Assembly: GCF_026626635.1 (NCBI RefSeq)
Contig: NZ_JAPNKA010000001.1
Location: forward strand, 2,666,001 to 2,730,000
Direction: 5' to 3'
DNA length: 64,000 nt
Origin: Archangium lansingense
GTDB taxonomy: Bacteria > Myxococcota > Myxococcia > Myxococcales > Myxococcaceae
The position numbers and the translations under genes are program-made. This document shows positions 25,405-36,287 of the stretch, piece by piece. Each line of letters begins with the position of its first letter. Position 1 is the first letter of the stretch. The notes beneath the pieces are model-generated. The model was not told where the DNA came from. It did not search any database and saw only the letters and a list, made by a program, of their open reading frames with translations.

Positions 25405-26454
25405 TCAGGTGACGACGCCGGGGACGGGGCCGGAGCGGGGCAGGGTGACGGTGACGCGGGTGCGCGTGTCGTCGGAGGCGAGGGCAAGGCTCGCGCGGCC
25501 CTCGTAGGCGAGGGCGAGCCGGCGCTCCACGGTGGGCAGGCCGCTGCTGCCCTCGCGAGGCCCCTTGGAGGCGCCGGGGTTCTCCAGGGTGAAGACGAGC
25601 GCATCCCCCCGCGTCTGGATGGTGAGGGAGATAGGACCCCGGTGGCCAGCGGCGGGCCCGTGCTTCACCGCGTTCTCCGCCAGCGGCAGCAGGACGAGCG
25701 GCGGCACGGGGAAGGACTCCAGGCCGGGGGCCACCTCGACGGAGAGCTGGAAGAGGTCCGGGTCTCTCAGCAGGTGCAGCTCGAAGAGGGTGCGCACCAG
25801 CTCCAGCTCGCGCTCCAGGGGCCAGGTGGCGGCGCGCACTCCGGCCAGCACGCTGCGCAGCATGGCGGAGAGCCGCAGCACGGCGGCCTCGGCCACCACC
25901 CCGTCCGTCTGGCACCACTCGGCGATGGCGTTGAGGGTGTTGAAGAGGAAGTGCGGGTCCAGGTGGCTGCGCAGGGCGAGCAGCTGGGCCTGCTCTGCCT
26001 CCACCTCGAGCCGGGCGGCGCGAGCACGCTCCAGGGCGAGGCTCTCCTCGAAGCCGATGTCGCGGCCCAGGCCCCAGCCCCCCACCAGGAAGAGGGCCGC
26101 GCAGACGGAGAGGCTGTAGCGGTCGGTGAGGAAGGTGGGCCCCATGTCGAGCACCTTCGGCACCACGGCGCCCACGGACAGGACGACGCCCACGCCCACG
26201 GTGGCGTAGAGCAGCAGGCGGATGCCGCCGTGGCTGAAGTCGAGGCCCTCGGGGAAGAGGACGCGGTAGGACACGGGGGCCACGGCCACGCACAGGGCGC
26301 ACAGCAGGATGCCCAGGGGCGCGGCCATCGGCTCACCGAAGCTGAAGCGGGCCTGGGCGGCCACCAGCGGCAGGCTGATGAGGATGATCGGGAGCAGCCG
26401 CCTGGGCACGAAGAGCGCCTTGAGGGTGGCGCGGACGATGGAGCCTTCGTTCAT
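25405..26454 (-). CDS. LytS/YpdA-type sensor histidine kinase, 349 aa
   Basis: Four hydrophobic segments form an N-terminal membrane domain (about 15-150) followed by a short coiled coil (ALERARAARLEVEAEQAQL). The His_kinase domain motif LRSHLDPHFLFNTLNA carries the phospho-accepting His, and the HATPase region has LLPLAENAVKHG (N-box) and GLPTVERRL. Such kinases normally pair with a LytTR response regulator, but no regulator is adjacent, so it is an orphan here. The start is ATG 26454; a longer in-frame reading upstream lacks support. A tiny membrane-protein gene lies 50 bp upstream on the same strand. Confidence 0.88.
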   Translation of the reverse strand: MNEGSIVRATLKALFVPRRLLPIILISLPLVAAQARFSFGEPMAAPLGILLCALCVAVAPVSYRVLFPEGLDFSHGGIRLLLYATVGVGVVLSVGAVVPKVLDMGPTFLTDRYSLSVCAALFLVGGWGLGRDIGFEESLALERARAARLEVEAEQAQLLALRSHLDPHFLFNTLNAIAEWCQTDGVVAEAAVLRLSAMLRSVLAGVRAATWPLERELELVRTLFELHLLRDPDLFQLSVEVAPGLESFPVPPLVLLPLAENAVKHGPAAGHRGPISLTIQTRGDALVFTLENPGASKGPREGSSGLPTVERRLALAYEGRASLALASDDTRTRVTVTLPRSGPVPGVVT

Positions 26455-26504
26455 GGCGGACCGGGTGTCAGCATACCACCCCGTCCAGGCCCAGGCGGTG
26501 CGGC

Positions 26505-26618
26505 TCACGTGCGGGCTTCCCTCGTCCCCGACATGCCGAGCGCCAGGGCGCCCAGCAGGACGAGGGGGAAGAGGAGGACGGCCAGGGGGACGAGCAGGGC
26601 ACGGCGGGGCGGGGCCAT
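26505..26618 (-). CDS. Tiny single-pass membrane peptide, 37 aa
   Basis: MAPPRRALLVPLAVLL begins a basic N-terminus followed by about 20 hydrophobic residues and a short polar tail ending TREART. A GGAG ribosome site lies 7 nt before ATG 26618. It sits 50 bp upstream of the LytS-like kinase on the same strand and could be co-transcribed with it. Small size makes chance possible, but the clean transmembrane pattern and ribosome site favour a real gene. Confidence 0.45.
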   Translation of the reverse strand: MAPPRRALLVPLAVLLFPLVLLGALALGMSGTREART

Positions 26619-26731
26619 GGTTTGCTCCGGACTGTGGGGGGTCATCCACAGATTGTCTCGTCCACCTCTGACATGGGGGACCGGCCGGCCGAGCGGTCGG
26701 AAACGCTCGGTGAGCGGTCTCCCGGTGGGCC

Positions 26732-28174
<1,443 letters not shown>

Positions 28175-28195
28175 TCAGGATGGAGGGCGCGTTTA

Positions 28196-28897
28196 ATGGA
28201 CGTCATGCGCTACGCCATTACCGGAGCCAGCCGGGGCCTGGGTCTCGAGTTCGTTCGTCAGCTGCTCAACCGAGGAGACTCCATCGATGCGGGAGTCCGC
28301 TCTCCTTCCGAAGCACGGCAGCTCCAGGAGCTCGCCCAGGGGTCGGAGGGGCGGCTGCGGCTGCACGCGCTCGACGTCGCCGACCCCAAGAGCGTGGAAG
28401 CCTTCGCCACCTCGGTGGGGCAGGGCCAGCCCCTGGACGCGCTCATCAACAACGCGGGCGTCTACGGCAAGGACGGCGCGCTGACCGAGCTCGACTATGA
28501 GTCGATGGCCCACACGTTCGCCATCAACACCCTGGGGCCCCTGCGTCTCACCGCGGCCCTGCTGCCGGCCCTGCGGCGCGGCTCGGCGCGGCGCATCATC
28601 CACATCACCTCGCAGATGGGCTCCATCGGCGACAACGGCATGGGGGGCTCGTACGGCTACCGCATCTCCAAGGCCGCGCTGAACATGGCCATGCGCAACA
28701 TGCACGTGGACCTGCATCCCGAGGGCTTCGTCACCATCGGCCTGCACCCCGGCTGGGTGCAGACGGACATGGGCGGCCCCCAGGCGCCGCTGCGCCCCGA
28801 GGAGTCCGTGCGCGGGATGATCAACGTCATCGACCAGCTCAAGGCGGAGGATGGCGGGCGGTTCTTCAGCTACGAGGGACAGCAGATTCCCTGGTAG
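28196..28897 (+). CDS. Short-chain dehydrogenase/reductase, 233 aa
   Basis: A classical SDR with the cofactor loop ITGASRGLG (residues about 7-15), NNAG at about 84, and catalytic Ser in HITSQMGS with the YxxxK pair as YRISK. The C-terminal LHPGWVQTDMGG is conserved in the C-factor (CsgA)-like subgroup of SDRs. CsgA is the myxobacterial developmental signalling protein, but this similarity is general for the subgroup and does not prove such a role. ATG 28196 is used; ATG 28205 is an alternative. Confidence 0.88.
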   Translation: MDVMRYAITGASRGLGLEFVRQLLNRGDSIDAGVRSPSEARQLQELAQGSEGRLRLHALDVADPKSVEAFATSVGQGQPLDALINNAGVYGKDGALTELDYESMAHTFAINTLGPLRLTAALLPALRRGSARRIIHITSQMGSIGDNGMGGSYGYRISKAALNMAMRNMHVDLHPEGFVTIGLHPGWVQTDMGGPQAPLRPEESVRGMINVIDQLKAEDGGRFFSYEGQQIPW

Positions 28898-28910
28898 CTC
28901 GCGCCTTCTC

Positions 28911-30040
28911 TCAGGCGTCGCTTGGGTATTGCTTGGGGGCCTTGCCCGTCTTGGCCACCACCCGGGGGTATTTCGCTCGAGGGCTTCGGTTCTCCTGGAC
29001 GTCCGCGACCGTTACCCGGAAGCGGTGGTCATCACCAAAGTCGTAGCGGAAGATGAACTCGTGGCCCCGGGTGAGCCCGAACGCACCCAGGGGAAGGTGT
29101 AGCGGTTCCGGTGAATCGGGCGGCTGCTCCTCCTCGGAGGCCTCGTCGGCGGTCCAGTCGAAGTCGAATGGCGCCTGGTCATAGTCCCTGTCCGGGTAGA
29201 TGAAGCGGTGGTCTTGAAGGTCTCCGGTGAGCGCGAACTCGTACAGGTGGTCATGGTCCCACCCAAAGGCGTTCAGGATGGCGGAGGCGAGCTGGTCGAG
29301 TGATTGGGCGGCTGTCAGCTCCACGGTGCGCGAGGTGCGCCCCAATGAGGCCTTGAAGGCGTAGACCCCGTCGGGCGGCTCGACAGGAACCGGGATGCCT
29401 GCGGTGTGTAGCCAGCCGCGGGCGAGGAAGCGTGGCGCGAAGGCCCGGTCTTCGTCCGCCACGCGCTTCAGCGGTGCGAGCGCTGCCTCGTCCAGCCTTC
29501 CATCCTCCCGAAGGTGGATGCTTCCGTAGAGCACCGTGGCCTCGGTCCGCACCGTGACATCCGGGTGCACCAGCCAGGCGTCGAGCTGCGCGTGCGCCGC
29601 TGCATCTCCCGTCTGACGGGCAATGAACGCGACCGAGGCCACGGCGATCCTCCTGCGCTGGCGTTGAAAGGGGTCTCGCTCCCGGTTGGCCTCCAGCGCG
29701 GCGCGGAAGAAGGGGAGGGAGTCCGGGCTGGCCTGTACCCCCACCTGCCCCAGCAGTGCCTCCTCGGTGTGCGTCCGCCCCGTGCCCGTCGCGCTCCACA
29801 GGCGCTCGCCGAGCCGCTCGGCCCACTGGCGCTCGTCGGCGCTCAGGCGAGCAACCCGGTGACGGAAGCCGTACAGCCCGGGAATGGCGTTGAAGCCTCG
29901 GGGTCCGGCGCTCCGTCCAGCACCTTCTCCAGGGCGGTGAGTGCAGCCAGCAGCCATTGCCGGGCGTCCTCGTCCTCCCACGCTCCGGCCGTCCGGTGGG
30001 CGATAGTGAGCGTGCCATACCAGTCGTCGTTCTGCCTCAT
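28911..30040 (-). pseudogene. pRiA4b ORF-3-like protein gene with one frameshift
   Basis: Translation from ATG 30040 (GGGGGAGG ribosome site) gives MRQNDDWYGTLTIAHRT through KVLDGAPDP, then leaves the coding frame. The natural continuation, FNAIPGLYGFRHRVARLSADE, is in another frame; the switch falls at a C4 run near 29908. The remaining protein has a HEAT-like middle part and a C-terminal pRiA4b ORF-3 domain (VYAFKASLG, LNAFGWDHDHLYEF, FRYDFGDDHRFRV). The family is widespread and of unknown function. If the shift is a sequencing error the gene is intact, at about 375 aa. Confidence 0.7.
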
Positions 30041-30168
30041 GGCCTCCCCCAAGCTTGATTCAGAGCCCCACGGCGGAAGTTATCCCACGTCACCCTACGG
30101 CGGAAGTCCAGCCGGTGTCCTCGGGTGCCGGCCGGCGGGGAGGCGACAACCGCCCCGAGGCGCGTTAC

Positions 30169-31107
30169 ATGAGGGCCATGCGCCCCTTGTTCGCGGACCC
30201 GAGAACCGACTTCGTCTTCAAGAAGATCTTCGGTGCCGAGGAGCACAAGCCGCTGCTGATGGCGCTGCTCAACGGCCTGCTGGAGCTGGACGAGGCCCAC
30301 CGGGTGGTGGAGGTGGAGCTGCTGTCCGCCGAGCAGCGGCCGAAGGTGCAGGAGCTCAAGTACTCCATCGTCGACGTGAAGTGCACCGACGCGCGAGGCA
30401 CGCACTACGTGGTGGAGATGCAGGTGCTCAACGTGGAGGGCTTCGAGAAGCGCGTGGTGTACAACGTGGCCAAGGCGTACACCGGTCAGCTCGACGCGGG
30501 GCAGAGGTATCCGGACCTGGATGACGTCATCGGAGTGACCATCTGCGACTTCGAGCTGTGGCCCCAGCGGGAGGTGCCGGGGGTACCCATGCTCAGCCGA
30601 TGGCGGATGCAGGAGCAGCACGGGGGCGCGCGGGGCCTGGGTCAGCTCCAGTTCGTCTTCCTGGAGCTACCCAAGTACGACGCGTCGCGTCCACCGCGGA
30701 CTGTGGTGGAGAAGTGGGCCTATTTCTTCCGGGAGACGCGCAACCTGCAGATGGTGCCAGAGGTGCTGGCGGAGCGGCCCTTCAAGGATGCGCTGGAGGC
30801 GGCACGGGTGGCGCGTTTCACGGACGAGGAGTGGGAAGCCTACATCCGTGCTGGCATGGCCCTCCAGGACGAGCGCGGGGCCTTGTCACTGGCACGCAAG
30901 GAGGGCCTGCGGGAGGGCCTGCGGGAGGGGAAGCAGGAGGGCCTGAATGCCCTGCGCGAGGCGCTCTCCGAGATGCTTCGGCAGCGCGGGTTGGTACCCG
31001 GACCCCAGGAGCAGGCCCGTCTGGAGGGTTGTGAGGACCTGGGCACGCTTCAGCGCTGGCTCGTCCAGGCCCTGACCGCCACGAGTGTCACCGAGGCCCT
31101 GCGGTGA
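30169..31107 (+). CDS. Rpn-family PD-(D/E)XK nuclease/transposase-like protein, 312 aa
   Basis: MRPLFADPRTDFVFKKIFG is the standard opening of Rpn/PD-(D/E)XK 'transposase' proteins. The nuclease core shows KYSIVDVKCTDARGTHYVVEMQV (Asp, then ExQ). The C-terminus carries a Glu/Gly/Leu repeat (KEGLREGLREGKQEG) typical of the family. E. coli RpnA-D promote recA-independent recombination and are DNA endonucleases; activity here is inferred. ATG 30169 or 30178 could be the start. The upstream leader has two copies of ACGGCGGAAGT (about 30072 and 30098). Confidence 0.85.
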   Translation: MRAMRPLFADPRTDFVFKKIFGAEEHKPLLMALLNGLLELDEAHRVVEVELLSAEQRPKVQELKYSIVDVKCTDARGTHYVVEMQVLNVEGFEKRVVYNVAKAYTGQLDAGQRYPDLDDVIGVTICDFELWPQREVPGVPMLSRWRMQEQHGGARGLGQLQFVFLELPKYDASRPPRTVVEKWAYFFRETRNLQMVPEVLAERPFKDALEAARVARFTDEEWEAYIRAGMALQDERGALSLARKEGLREGLREGKQEGLNALREALSEMLRQRGLVPGPQEQARLEGCEDLGTLQRWLVQALTATSVTEALR

Positions 31108-31111
31108 GGGC

Positions 31112-31708
31112 TCACGGGTAGAGGATCTCCGTCCTCCAGCCGTTGCCCTCTCGCAGGTAGACGAGCCGGTCATGCAGCCGGCTCGGGCGCGCGTGCCAGA
31201 ACTCGATGCGGTCGGGCACCACCCTCAGGCCGGACCAGTGCGGCGGCCGGGGGACCTGCTGTTCCTCGTACTCGCGGGTGAGCTCCTCCACCCGTGCCTC
31301 CAGCACCTCGCGCGAGGGCAGGGGCTGGCTCTGCAGGCTCGCCCACGCGCCCACCTGGCTCCCGCGAGGCCGGCTCTGGAAGTACGCATCCGCCTCCTCG
31401 TCCGACACCTGCTCCACCCGCCCCTCGATTCGCACCTGCCGCTCCAGCGGTTGCCAGAAGAAGCTCAGCGCCGCCCATGGGTGGCTCAACAGCTCCCGCC
31501 CCTTGCGGCTCTCCAGGTTCGTGTAGAAGACGAAGCCCCGCGCGTCGAAGTCCTTCAGCAGCACCACGCGCGTGGACGGCCGGCCCTCGGGCCCTACCGA
31601 CGCCACCGTCATGGCGTTGGGGTCCACGGGGATGACGCGCTTCGCCTCCTCGTAGAGGGCCGCGAAGCGTTCGATCGGATCCTTGGGAAGTTCCACGCCC
31701 CCCACCAT
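31112..31708 (-). CDS. pdxH: Pyridoxamine 5'-phosphate oxidase, 198 aa
   Basis: FMN enzyme of the vitamin B6 pathway. Seen: [56 protein letters not shown] and the C-terminal [18 protein letters not shown]...[22 protein letters not shown], all diagnostic. Length is normal for a short PdxH lacking the longer N-terminal arm. It is divergent from glgA with a 73-bp shared promoter region and convergent with the Rpn gene (4 bp apart). Confidence 0.95.
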   Translation of the reverse strand: MVGGVELPKDPIERFAALYEEAKRVIPVDPNAMTVASVGPEGRPSTRVVLLKDFDARGFVFYTNLESRKGRELLSHPWAALSFFWQPLERQVRIEGRVEQVSDEEADAYFQSRPRGSQVGAWASLQSQPLPSREVLEARVEELTREYEEQQVPRPPHWSGLRVVPDRIEFWHARPSRLHDRLVYLREGNGWRTEILYP

Positions 31709-31781
31709 ACCAACCCGCTCCCGGAGTGCGAGCCGCGTGTTGGGGTTGACTCACGCGTCACACACGGCATCGTCTCATTCC

Positions 31782-33212
31782 ATGAAGATTCTCTACGTGG
31801 CCTCCGAAGTCGCCCCCTTCTCCAAGACGGGCGGACTCGGGGACGTGGCCGGCGCGCTGCCCGCGGAGCTCGCGGCGCTCGGTCACGAGGTGAAGGTCGT
31901 CACGCCCCGCTATGCCTCCATCAAGGCGGATCGTCTCACCCCCACCGGCCACCACCTGGAGCTGCGCTTCCCCTTCGGCACCCCGCGCGGGCCCATCCTC
32001 TCCCTGCGCCAGGCACCCAACCTCGAGCTGCTCTTCCTGGAGCACGAGCACTTCTACGGCCGCGGCGGCATCTACGGGGATGCCTGGGGCGAGTTCGGCG
32101 ATAACCACCGCCGCTTCGCCTATCTCTCCATCGGCGCGCTCCAGGCCGCCCAGCGCCTGGGCTTTACCCCGGACATCGTCCACCTCAACGACTGGCAGAC
32201 GGGGTTGACCCCGGTGGCGCTGCGGCGCGGCTACCAGGGCACCCCCCTGGGGCGGGCCAAGACGGTCCTCACCATCCACAACCTCGCCTACCAGGGCCAG
32301 TTCGGTAAGGACATCATGGGGGACCTGGGGCTGCCCTGGGAGCTCTTCACCGCCGAGCAGGGGCTGGAGTTCTACGACTCGGTCAACTTCCTCAAGGGCG
32401 CCATCCAGTTCTCCGACGCCCTCACCACTGTCTCGCCCACGTACGCCCGGGAGATTCAGCAGCCGGAAGGGGGCGCCAACCTGGATGGGTTGCTGCGCCG
32501 GCGCCAGGGGGTGCTCACCGGCATCCTCAACGGCATCGACGTGCACGAGTGGAACCCGGAGACGGACACCTACCTCCCGGAGCGCTACGGGCCGAGGGAT
32601 TTGACAGGGAAGGCGGCCTGCCGGCGCGAGCTGCTGCGCCGCTTCGGGCTGGACGCGGACTCGCAGGCCCCGGTGTTCGGCATCGTCTCGCGACTGGCCT
32701 GGCAGAAGGGGGTGGACCTGCTGCTGGACGTGATGCCCCAGGCCCTCCAGTCGGACATCCGCTTCGTCGCGGTGGGCAGTGGAGAGGGCCGCTACGAAGA
32801 GGGGCTGCGCGCCCTCCAATTCCAATTCCCTCAACAAGTGGGAACTTTCATCGGCTTCGACCAGGGGCTGAGCCACCTGGTGGAGGCGGGGGCGGACTTC
32901 TTCGTCATGCCCAGCCGCTACGAGCCGTGCGGGCTCAACCAGATGTACTCGCTGCGCTACGGCACCGTGCCCATCGTCCGGGCCACGGGAGGGCTGGCGG
33001 ACACGGTGGAGGGAGGGATGGACGGGGATGGCATCCTCTTCGAGGCCTTCCACCCGGCGGCGCTGCTGGCGGCCCTGCGGCGGGCCCAGGCCCTCTACGC
33101 CGAGCCGGAGCGGTTGCTGGCCTTTCGGCGCCGGGGCATGAGCCGGGACTTCTCCTGGGCCTCGTCCGCGCGTAGATATGAAAGGCTCTTCGCCTCACTG
33201 CTGACGGAATAG
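31782..33212 (+). CDS. glgA: Glycogen synthase GlgA, 476 aa
   Basis: GT5-family ADP-glucose alpha-1,4-glucan synthase. N-terminal KTGGLGDVAGALPAEL binds ADP-glucose; HLNDWQTGLTPV and HNLAYQGQFG follow, and the C-terminal domain holds GIVSRLAWQKGVDLLLDV and the catalytic-loop segment SRYEPCGLNQMYSLRYG. Length is as expected. The start is ATG 31782 (MKILYVASEV). The Ser/Thr kinase gene begins 35 bp downstream. Other glycogen genes in the window (glgX at 48900, ppgK at 13049) are far away. Confidence 0.96.
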   Translation: MKILYVASEVAPFSKTGGLGDVAGALPAELAALGHEVKVVTPRYASIKADRLTPTGHHLELRFPFGTPRGPILSLRQAPNLELLFLEHEHFYGRGGIYGDAWGEFGDNHRRFAYLSIGALQAAQRLGFTPDIVHLNDWQTGLTPVALRRGYQGTPLGRAKTVLTIHNLAYQGQFGKDIMGDLGLPWELFTAEQGLEFYDSVNFLKGAIQFSDALTTVSPTYAREIQQPEGGANLDGLLRRRQGVLTGILNGIDVHEWNPETDTYLPERYGPRDLTGKAACRRELLRRFGLDADSQAPVFGIVSRLAWQKGVDLLLDVMPQALQSDIRFVAVGSGEGRYEEGLRALQFQFPQQVGTFIGFDQGLSHLVEAGADFFVMPSRYEPCGLNQMYSLRYGTVPIVRATGGLADTVEGGMDGDGILFEAFHPAALLAALRRAQALYAEPERLLAFRRRGMSRDFSWASSARRYERLFASLLTE

Positions 33213-33247
33213 TGGGGCTCCAACGCAAAGCGGAGTAGGCTGGAAAC

Positions 33248-34168
33248 GTGTCGCAGCAAACACCTGACCTGGGTGGGTATGAGGTCGTCGGCCGGCTCGC
33301 GGTGGGCGGGATGGCCGAAGTGTACCAGGCACGTGCGAAGCCCACGACGCAGCGCTCGCCGGGAGAGCCGGACGAGGTGGTGCTCAAGCGGCTGTTGCCT
33401 GCGTACCGCAACGATGGCGCCTACGTGAAGGCCTTCGTCGACGAGGCGAAGCTCACCGTGCGCCTGCGCCATGCCAACATCGTCCGCACCTTCCGCCTCT
33501 TCAAGGCCGGGCCGGACTACCTGATGGTGCAGGAGCTGGTGGCGGGCCGGACGCTGGGCTTCATGCAGGAGCTGCTGGTGAAGGCGAAGGCGGCGATGCC
33601 GCCGGAGGCCGCCTGCTACATCTGCTGGAGCGTCCTCAAGGCGCTGGACTACATCCACCGCGCGAAGCTGGGCGAGGGTGGAGCCAGCATCATCCACCGC
33701 GACGTCAACCCCGCCAACATCCTCCTGAGCGTGACGGGGGACGTGAAGCTCACCGACTTCGGCGTGGCGGACGTGGAGGGCGTGATGCGCGGGGACGCGG
33801 GCGCGCTGCGCGGCACGCTGCCGTACATGAGCCCGGAGCAGGTGCTGGGCCAGACGGTGGATGCGCGGAGCGACCTGTACTCGGTGGGCGTCATCCTCTG
33901 GGAGCTGCTGGCCAACCGGCGCCTGCACCTCGCGGAGGGCGAGGCGGAGCTGATGCACAAGGTGCGGGATGCGCGGGCGCCGCTGCTGTCCACGCTCGTG
34001 CCGGAGCTGCCGGACTACGCGGTGCAGGTGGTGCGCAAGGCGCTCTTCGCGGACAAGGCCCGCCGCTTCCAGTCGGCCACGGAGTTCATCCGTGCCCTGG
34101 AGGTGCTGGCCCGCCGCAACGGGTGGCCGCTCACGGTGGAGGCGCTCAAGCCCCTCCTGGGGGGATGA
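33248..34168 (+). CDS. Soluble Ser/Thr protein kinase, 306 aa
   Basis: Hanks-type kinase made of the catalytic domain only: Gly-loop GRLAVGGMAEVYQAR, Lys in EVVLKRLLP, catalytic loop IIHRDVNPANILL, DFG in LTDFGVAD, and RGTLPYMSPEQ. The loop has Asn where most Ser/Thr kinases carry Lys (HRDLKP versus HRDVNP); HRDVSP/HRDVNP variants are common in myxobacteria and are presumed active. No transmembrane or sensor domain follows. GTG 33248 is the start. It lies 35 bp after glgA and overlaps the following lipoprotein gene (ATGA), so glgA, kinase and lipoprotein may form one transcript. Confidence 0.9.
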   Translation: MSQQTPDLGGYEVVGRLAVGGMAEVYQARAKPTTQRSPGEPDEVVLKRLLPAYRNDGAYVKAFVDEAKLTVRLRHANIVRTFRLFKAGPDYLMVQELVAGRTLGFMQELLVKAKAAMPPEAACYICWSVLKALDYIHRAKLGEGGASIIHRDVNPANILLSVTGDVKLTDFGVADVEGVMRGDAGALRGTLPYMSPEQVLGQTVDARSDLYSVGVILWELLANRRLHLAEGEAELMHKVRDARAPLLSTLVPELPDYAVQVVRKALFADKARRFQSATEFIRALEVLARRNGWPLTVEALKPLLGG

Positions 34169-34641
34169 TGCGCCGCTTTCCGCTCCTGGTGCTGTTGCTG
34201 CCGTGGCTGGCCGGGTGTGCCGGAGTGACGCTGCGCCCGCATGCGATGGACAAGGCGGTGCGGGTGGAGGAGGTGGGGCTCGCCTTCGCCCCGGACGGCT
34301 CTGGAGCGCTCACCCTGCGTCTGGAGGTGGAGAACCCCACCTTCTGGGACGCCGAGGTGACGGGGGTGGACTTCGAGCTGCGCCTGGACGGGAAGCGCTA
34401 TGCGGTGGGTACGCGCGGGGTGAAGGGCCAGCCCCTGGCCGCGGATGAGAAACGCACCCTTACGGTGTCCTTCCCGCTCCACGTCGAGTCCTCGGCGGGC
34501 GCGGCTCCCCGCACGTGGCGGGTAGAGGTGGGCGGCGGGGTGGCGCTGACCTTTGATGAGACGGTACGCCTGCTGCCCTTCCGCGCCGAGCGCTACCTGC
34601 GGCTCCAGCACTTCCGGCCAGGAGCGCCCACGGGCCAGTGA
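34165..34641 (+). CDS. LEA14-like (LEA_2/WHy) lipoprotein, 158 aa
   Basis: A lipoprotein signal with lipobox LAGC is followed by one LEA14-type beta-sandwich domain: VGLAFAPDGSGALTLRLEVENPTFWDAEVTGVDFELRLDG is the hallmark pattern (written here as two contiguous parts, VGLAFAPDGSG and LRLEVENPTFWDAEV). Bacterial members are periplasmic or outer-membrane lipoproteins of unclear function linked to stress. Its ATG (34165) overlaps the kinase stop codon, implying translational coupling; a second ATG follows at 34168. A longer paralogue is at 57061-57897. Confidence 0.82.
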   Translation: MMRRFPLLVLLLPWLAGCAGVTLRPHAMDKAVRVEEVGLAFAPDGSGALTLRLEVENPTFWDAEVTGVDFELRLDGKRYAVGTRGVKGQPLAADEKRTLTVSFPLHVESSAGAAPRTWRVEVGGGVALTFDETVRLLPFRAERYLRLQHFRPGAPTGQ

Positions 34642-34710
34642 GGCGAGGCTCTATTCGTCCTGGGGATGGGTCGGCTCGGCCTCGATATGCGTGAAGGGAG
34701 CAGCGCAACC

Positions 34711-35472
34711 TCAAGGCGCTGAGCGCCCGCCAATCTCTGGGAAGCGCTCGTAGGCCCTCAGGAGCGCGTCGAGGTGGGCGGGGTTGTCCAGGTCGAGCGG
34801 CGCATCGGTGAGCCGGACCACCCATCCGCCCGTCGCGGTACGCAGTGCACGCGAGAGCAGGTCCGCGTCGCGCGCTGTGTCCGGAAACCCGATGGCTCGT
34901 GCGGCAGTAGCCGACCAATAGTTCAGCCACCCCAGGCGATGCGGAATCTCAGGTGAGCGAATCATCTCTGGGAGCTTGATCGTCGGCAGGCCCCTGGGAG
35001 GCGCTTCCCGGTCAGTCCTCCCTCCTCTTGTTTGGCGCGCGATATCAACCCCCGCGCTAAACGGTGTCGCATGCCCCCAGAACGCGCGCCCTGCCTCCGC
35101 CACGGCCTCTAGCAAAGCTGCCGCGGCCGCGATGCCGTCAGCCGACAGAGGCAGCGCCACATGGAATTCAAATTGAGCCCGACCCCCAGGACAAAGCCCC
35201 GCCGGTATTCCCCATCCCGTTACGCTCACTCGGAAGTCGTTATCGGTGCTGCGCAGCGGCGGCATTTCCCCGCGACTGCTCTCTCGGGCGACGAATGCGT
35301 CGCGATCCGGCAACGGGATAAGTTGGCCTTCGTCAGAAATCATCAACCCGATGCGCAAGCCGGGTCGTGCGCGCTCCATCCCACGAACAACAGCCAAGGG
35401 GCGGCCATCATCCCCCGCGAGCGCAGGCGCGTAGACGATCATGCCGATTTGATTCTCTTGTGTGGCCGGCAT
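34711..35472 (-). CDS. DUF5953-like immunity protein, copy A, 253 aa
   Basis: Paralogue of the gene at 39055-39813. From SPEIPHRLGWLNYWSA to the end (about 85 residues, through DLDNPAHLDALLRAY and IGGRSAP) the two are almost identical, while the first about 165 residues are clearly diverged. I recognise it as the myxobacterial DUF5953 family, found after lipoprotein toxins. It begins 1 nt after the toxin stop (TGA G ATG). No signal peptide, so it acts in the cytoplasm. Here its partner toxin gene is broken by an IS66 insertion, which makes this an orphan immunity gene. Confidence 0.75.
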   Translation of the reverse strand: MPATQENQIGMIVYAPALAGDDGRPLAVVRGMERARPGLRIGLMISDEGQLIPLPDRDAFVARESSRGEMPPLRSTDNDFRVSVTGWGIPAGLCPGGRAQFEFHVALPLSADGIAAAAALLEAVAEAGRAFWGHATPFSAGVDIARQTRGGRTDREAPPRGLPTIKLPEMIRSPEIPHRLGWLNYWSATAARAIGFPDTARDADLLSRALRTATGGWVVRLTDAPLDLDNPAHLDALLRAYERFPEIGGRSAP

Positions 35473-35473
35473 T

Positions 35474-36287
35474 TCAGCACCAATCCATGACGACGATGAG
35501 ACCTTCAAGCCTCGAATCCGCGTACTCCAGTGCCTTTTTGTGTTTGGCGCTTCGCACGCCGACCCGGAAGTCAAATCCACATGCCCTCGCAAGCTCACGC
35601 TCGATCAGAAAATCACGCACTTGCTTTCTCACCACAATGTCTTGAAGTTCGAGCGGGTATGAGTCGAAGTTGTCAGTCTTCACCTCCCAAAGCACGCCCG
35701 CGACAACTTGCAGCGCGTCGAAAGCCTTACCGTTAACGAGCGCGTTGGCGCCACGGAAGGCGTTGAACGGAATTCCGTCAGCACATTTATTATGCAGCCT
35801 GTTTCCACCCTTGGGCGGCACCCGTTGAGGTTTGCACTCCGGGCGGCGGTCTCGTTCCGTGACTTCGGTTGGCCCCAGCGGAGGGAAATCCGGTCCTTTG
35901 GGCTCCGGCTTGGGCTTTTGTTTCGGCAAGGGTTCCTGCGGAGCGGGCGTTGTTTCAGGCACGGGCCTCGTTTCAGGCACGGGCCCTACCTCGGGGTAGT
36001 CCCCACTCAGCTCGTACGCATCCAGAGCTGCTTTGATGGCGAATCCCACCACCACCATGCCCGTGACGACCACCGCGCCTACCACGAGCTCCGGGGCCGC
36101 CAGCACGCAGACTCCAAGCCCCAAGGCCGCGGCACCAGCAGAGGCAACCGCACATCTTCCCGTGGTGTCGTGAAACTCGATTCGGTCATGGTCGAGGGCC
36201 TGAAAGCACCGCTCCACCAGCACGGGCCAGGGCTGGGATGCCTCCTCGACGACGCACCGCCCCCCGTCCGTCCAGGGCAGCGCCGCC
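35474..36287 (-). pseudogene. DUF6310-like lipoprotein toxin copy A, C-terminal part (split by IS66)
   Basis: This is the downstream piece of a toxin gene whose start lies beyond the IS element at 38876-38999. It encodes ALPWTDGG, a hydrophobic segment (VVVGAVV-type, about 30 residues), a Pro/Glu/Lys linker with VPETRPVPETTP and PKQKPKPEPKGP, then the tip RPECKPQRVPPKGGNRLHNKCAD...FDALQVVAGVLWEVKTDNFD. The Asp ... Glu-x-Lys spacing resembles a PD-(D/E)XK nuclease. Joining both pieces without the IS and one 8-bp duplication restores the frame exactly as in copy B. Confidence 0.85.
36280..36287. repeat. IS66 target-site duplication, left
   Basis: GCGCCGCC directly before the left inverted repeat, identical to 38876-38883 after the right one. 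Eight bp is the usual IS66-family duplication. Confidence 0.95.

Noticed and set aside
28196..28897. SDR as the developmental signal gene csgA
   Set aside because: The SDR has the general subgroup features only; nothing in context supports that specific identity.
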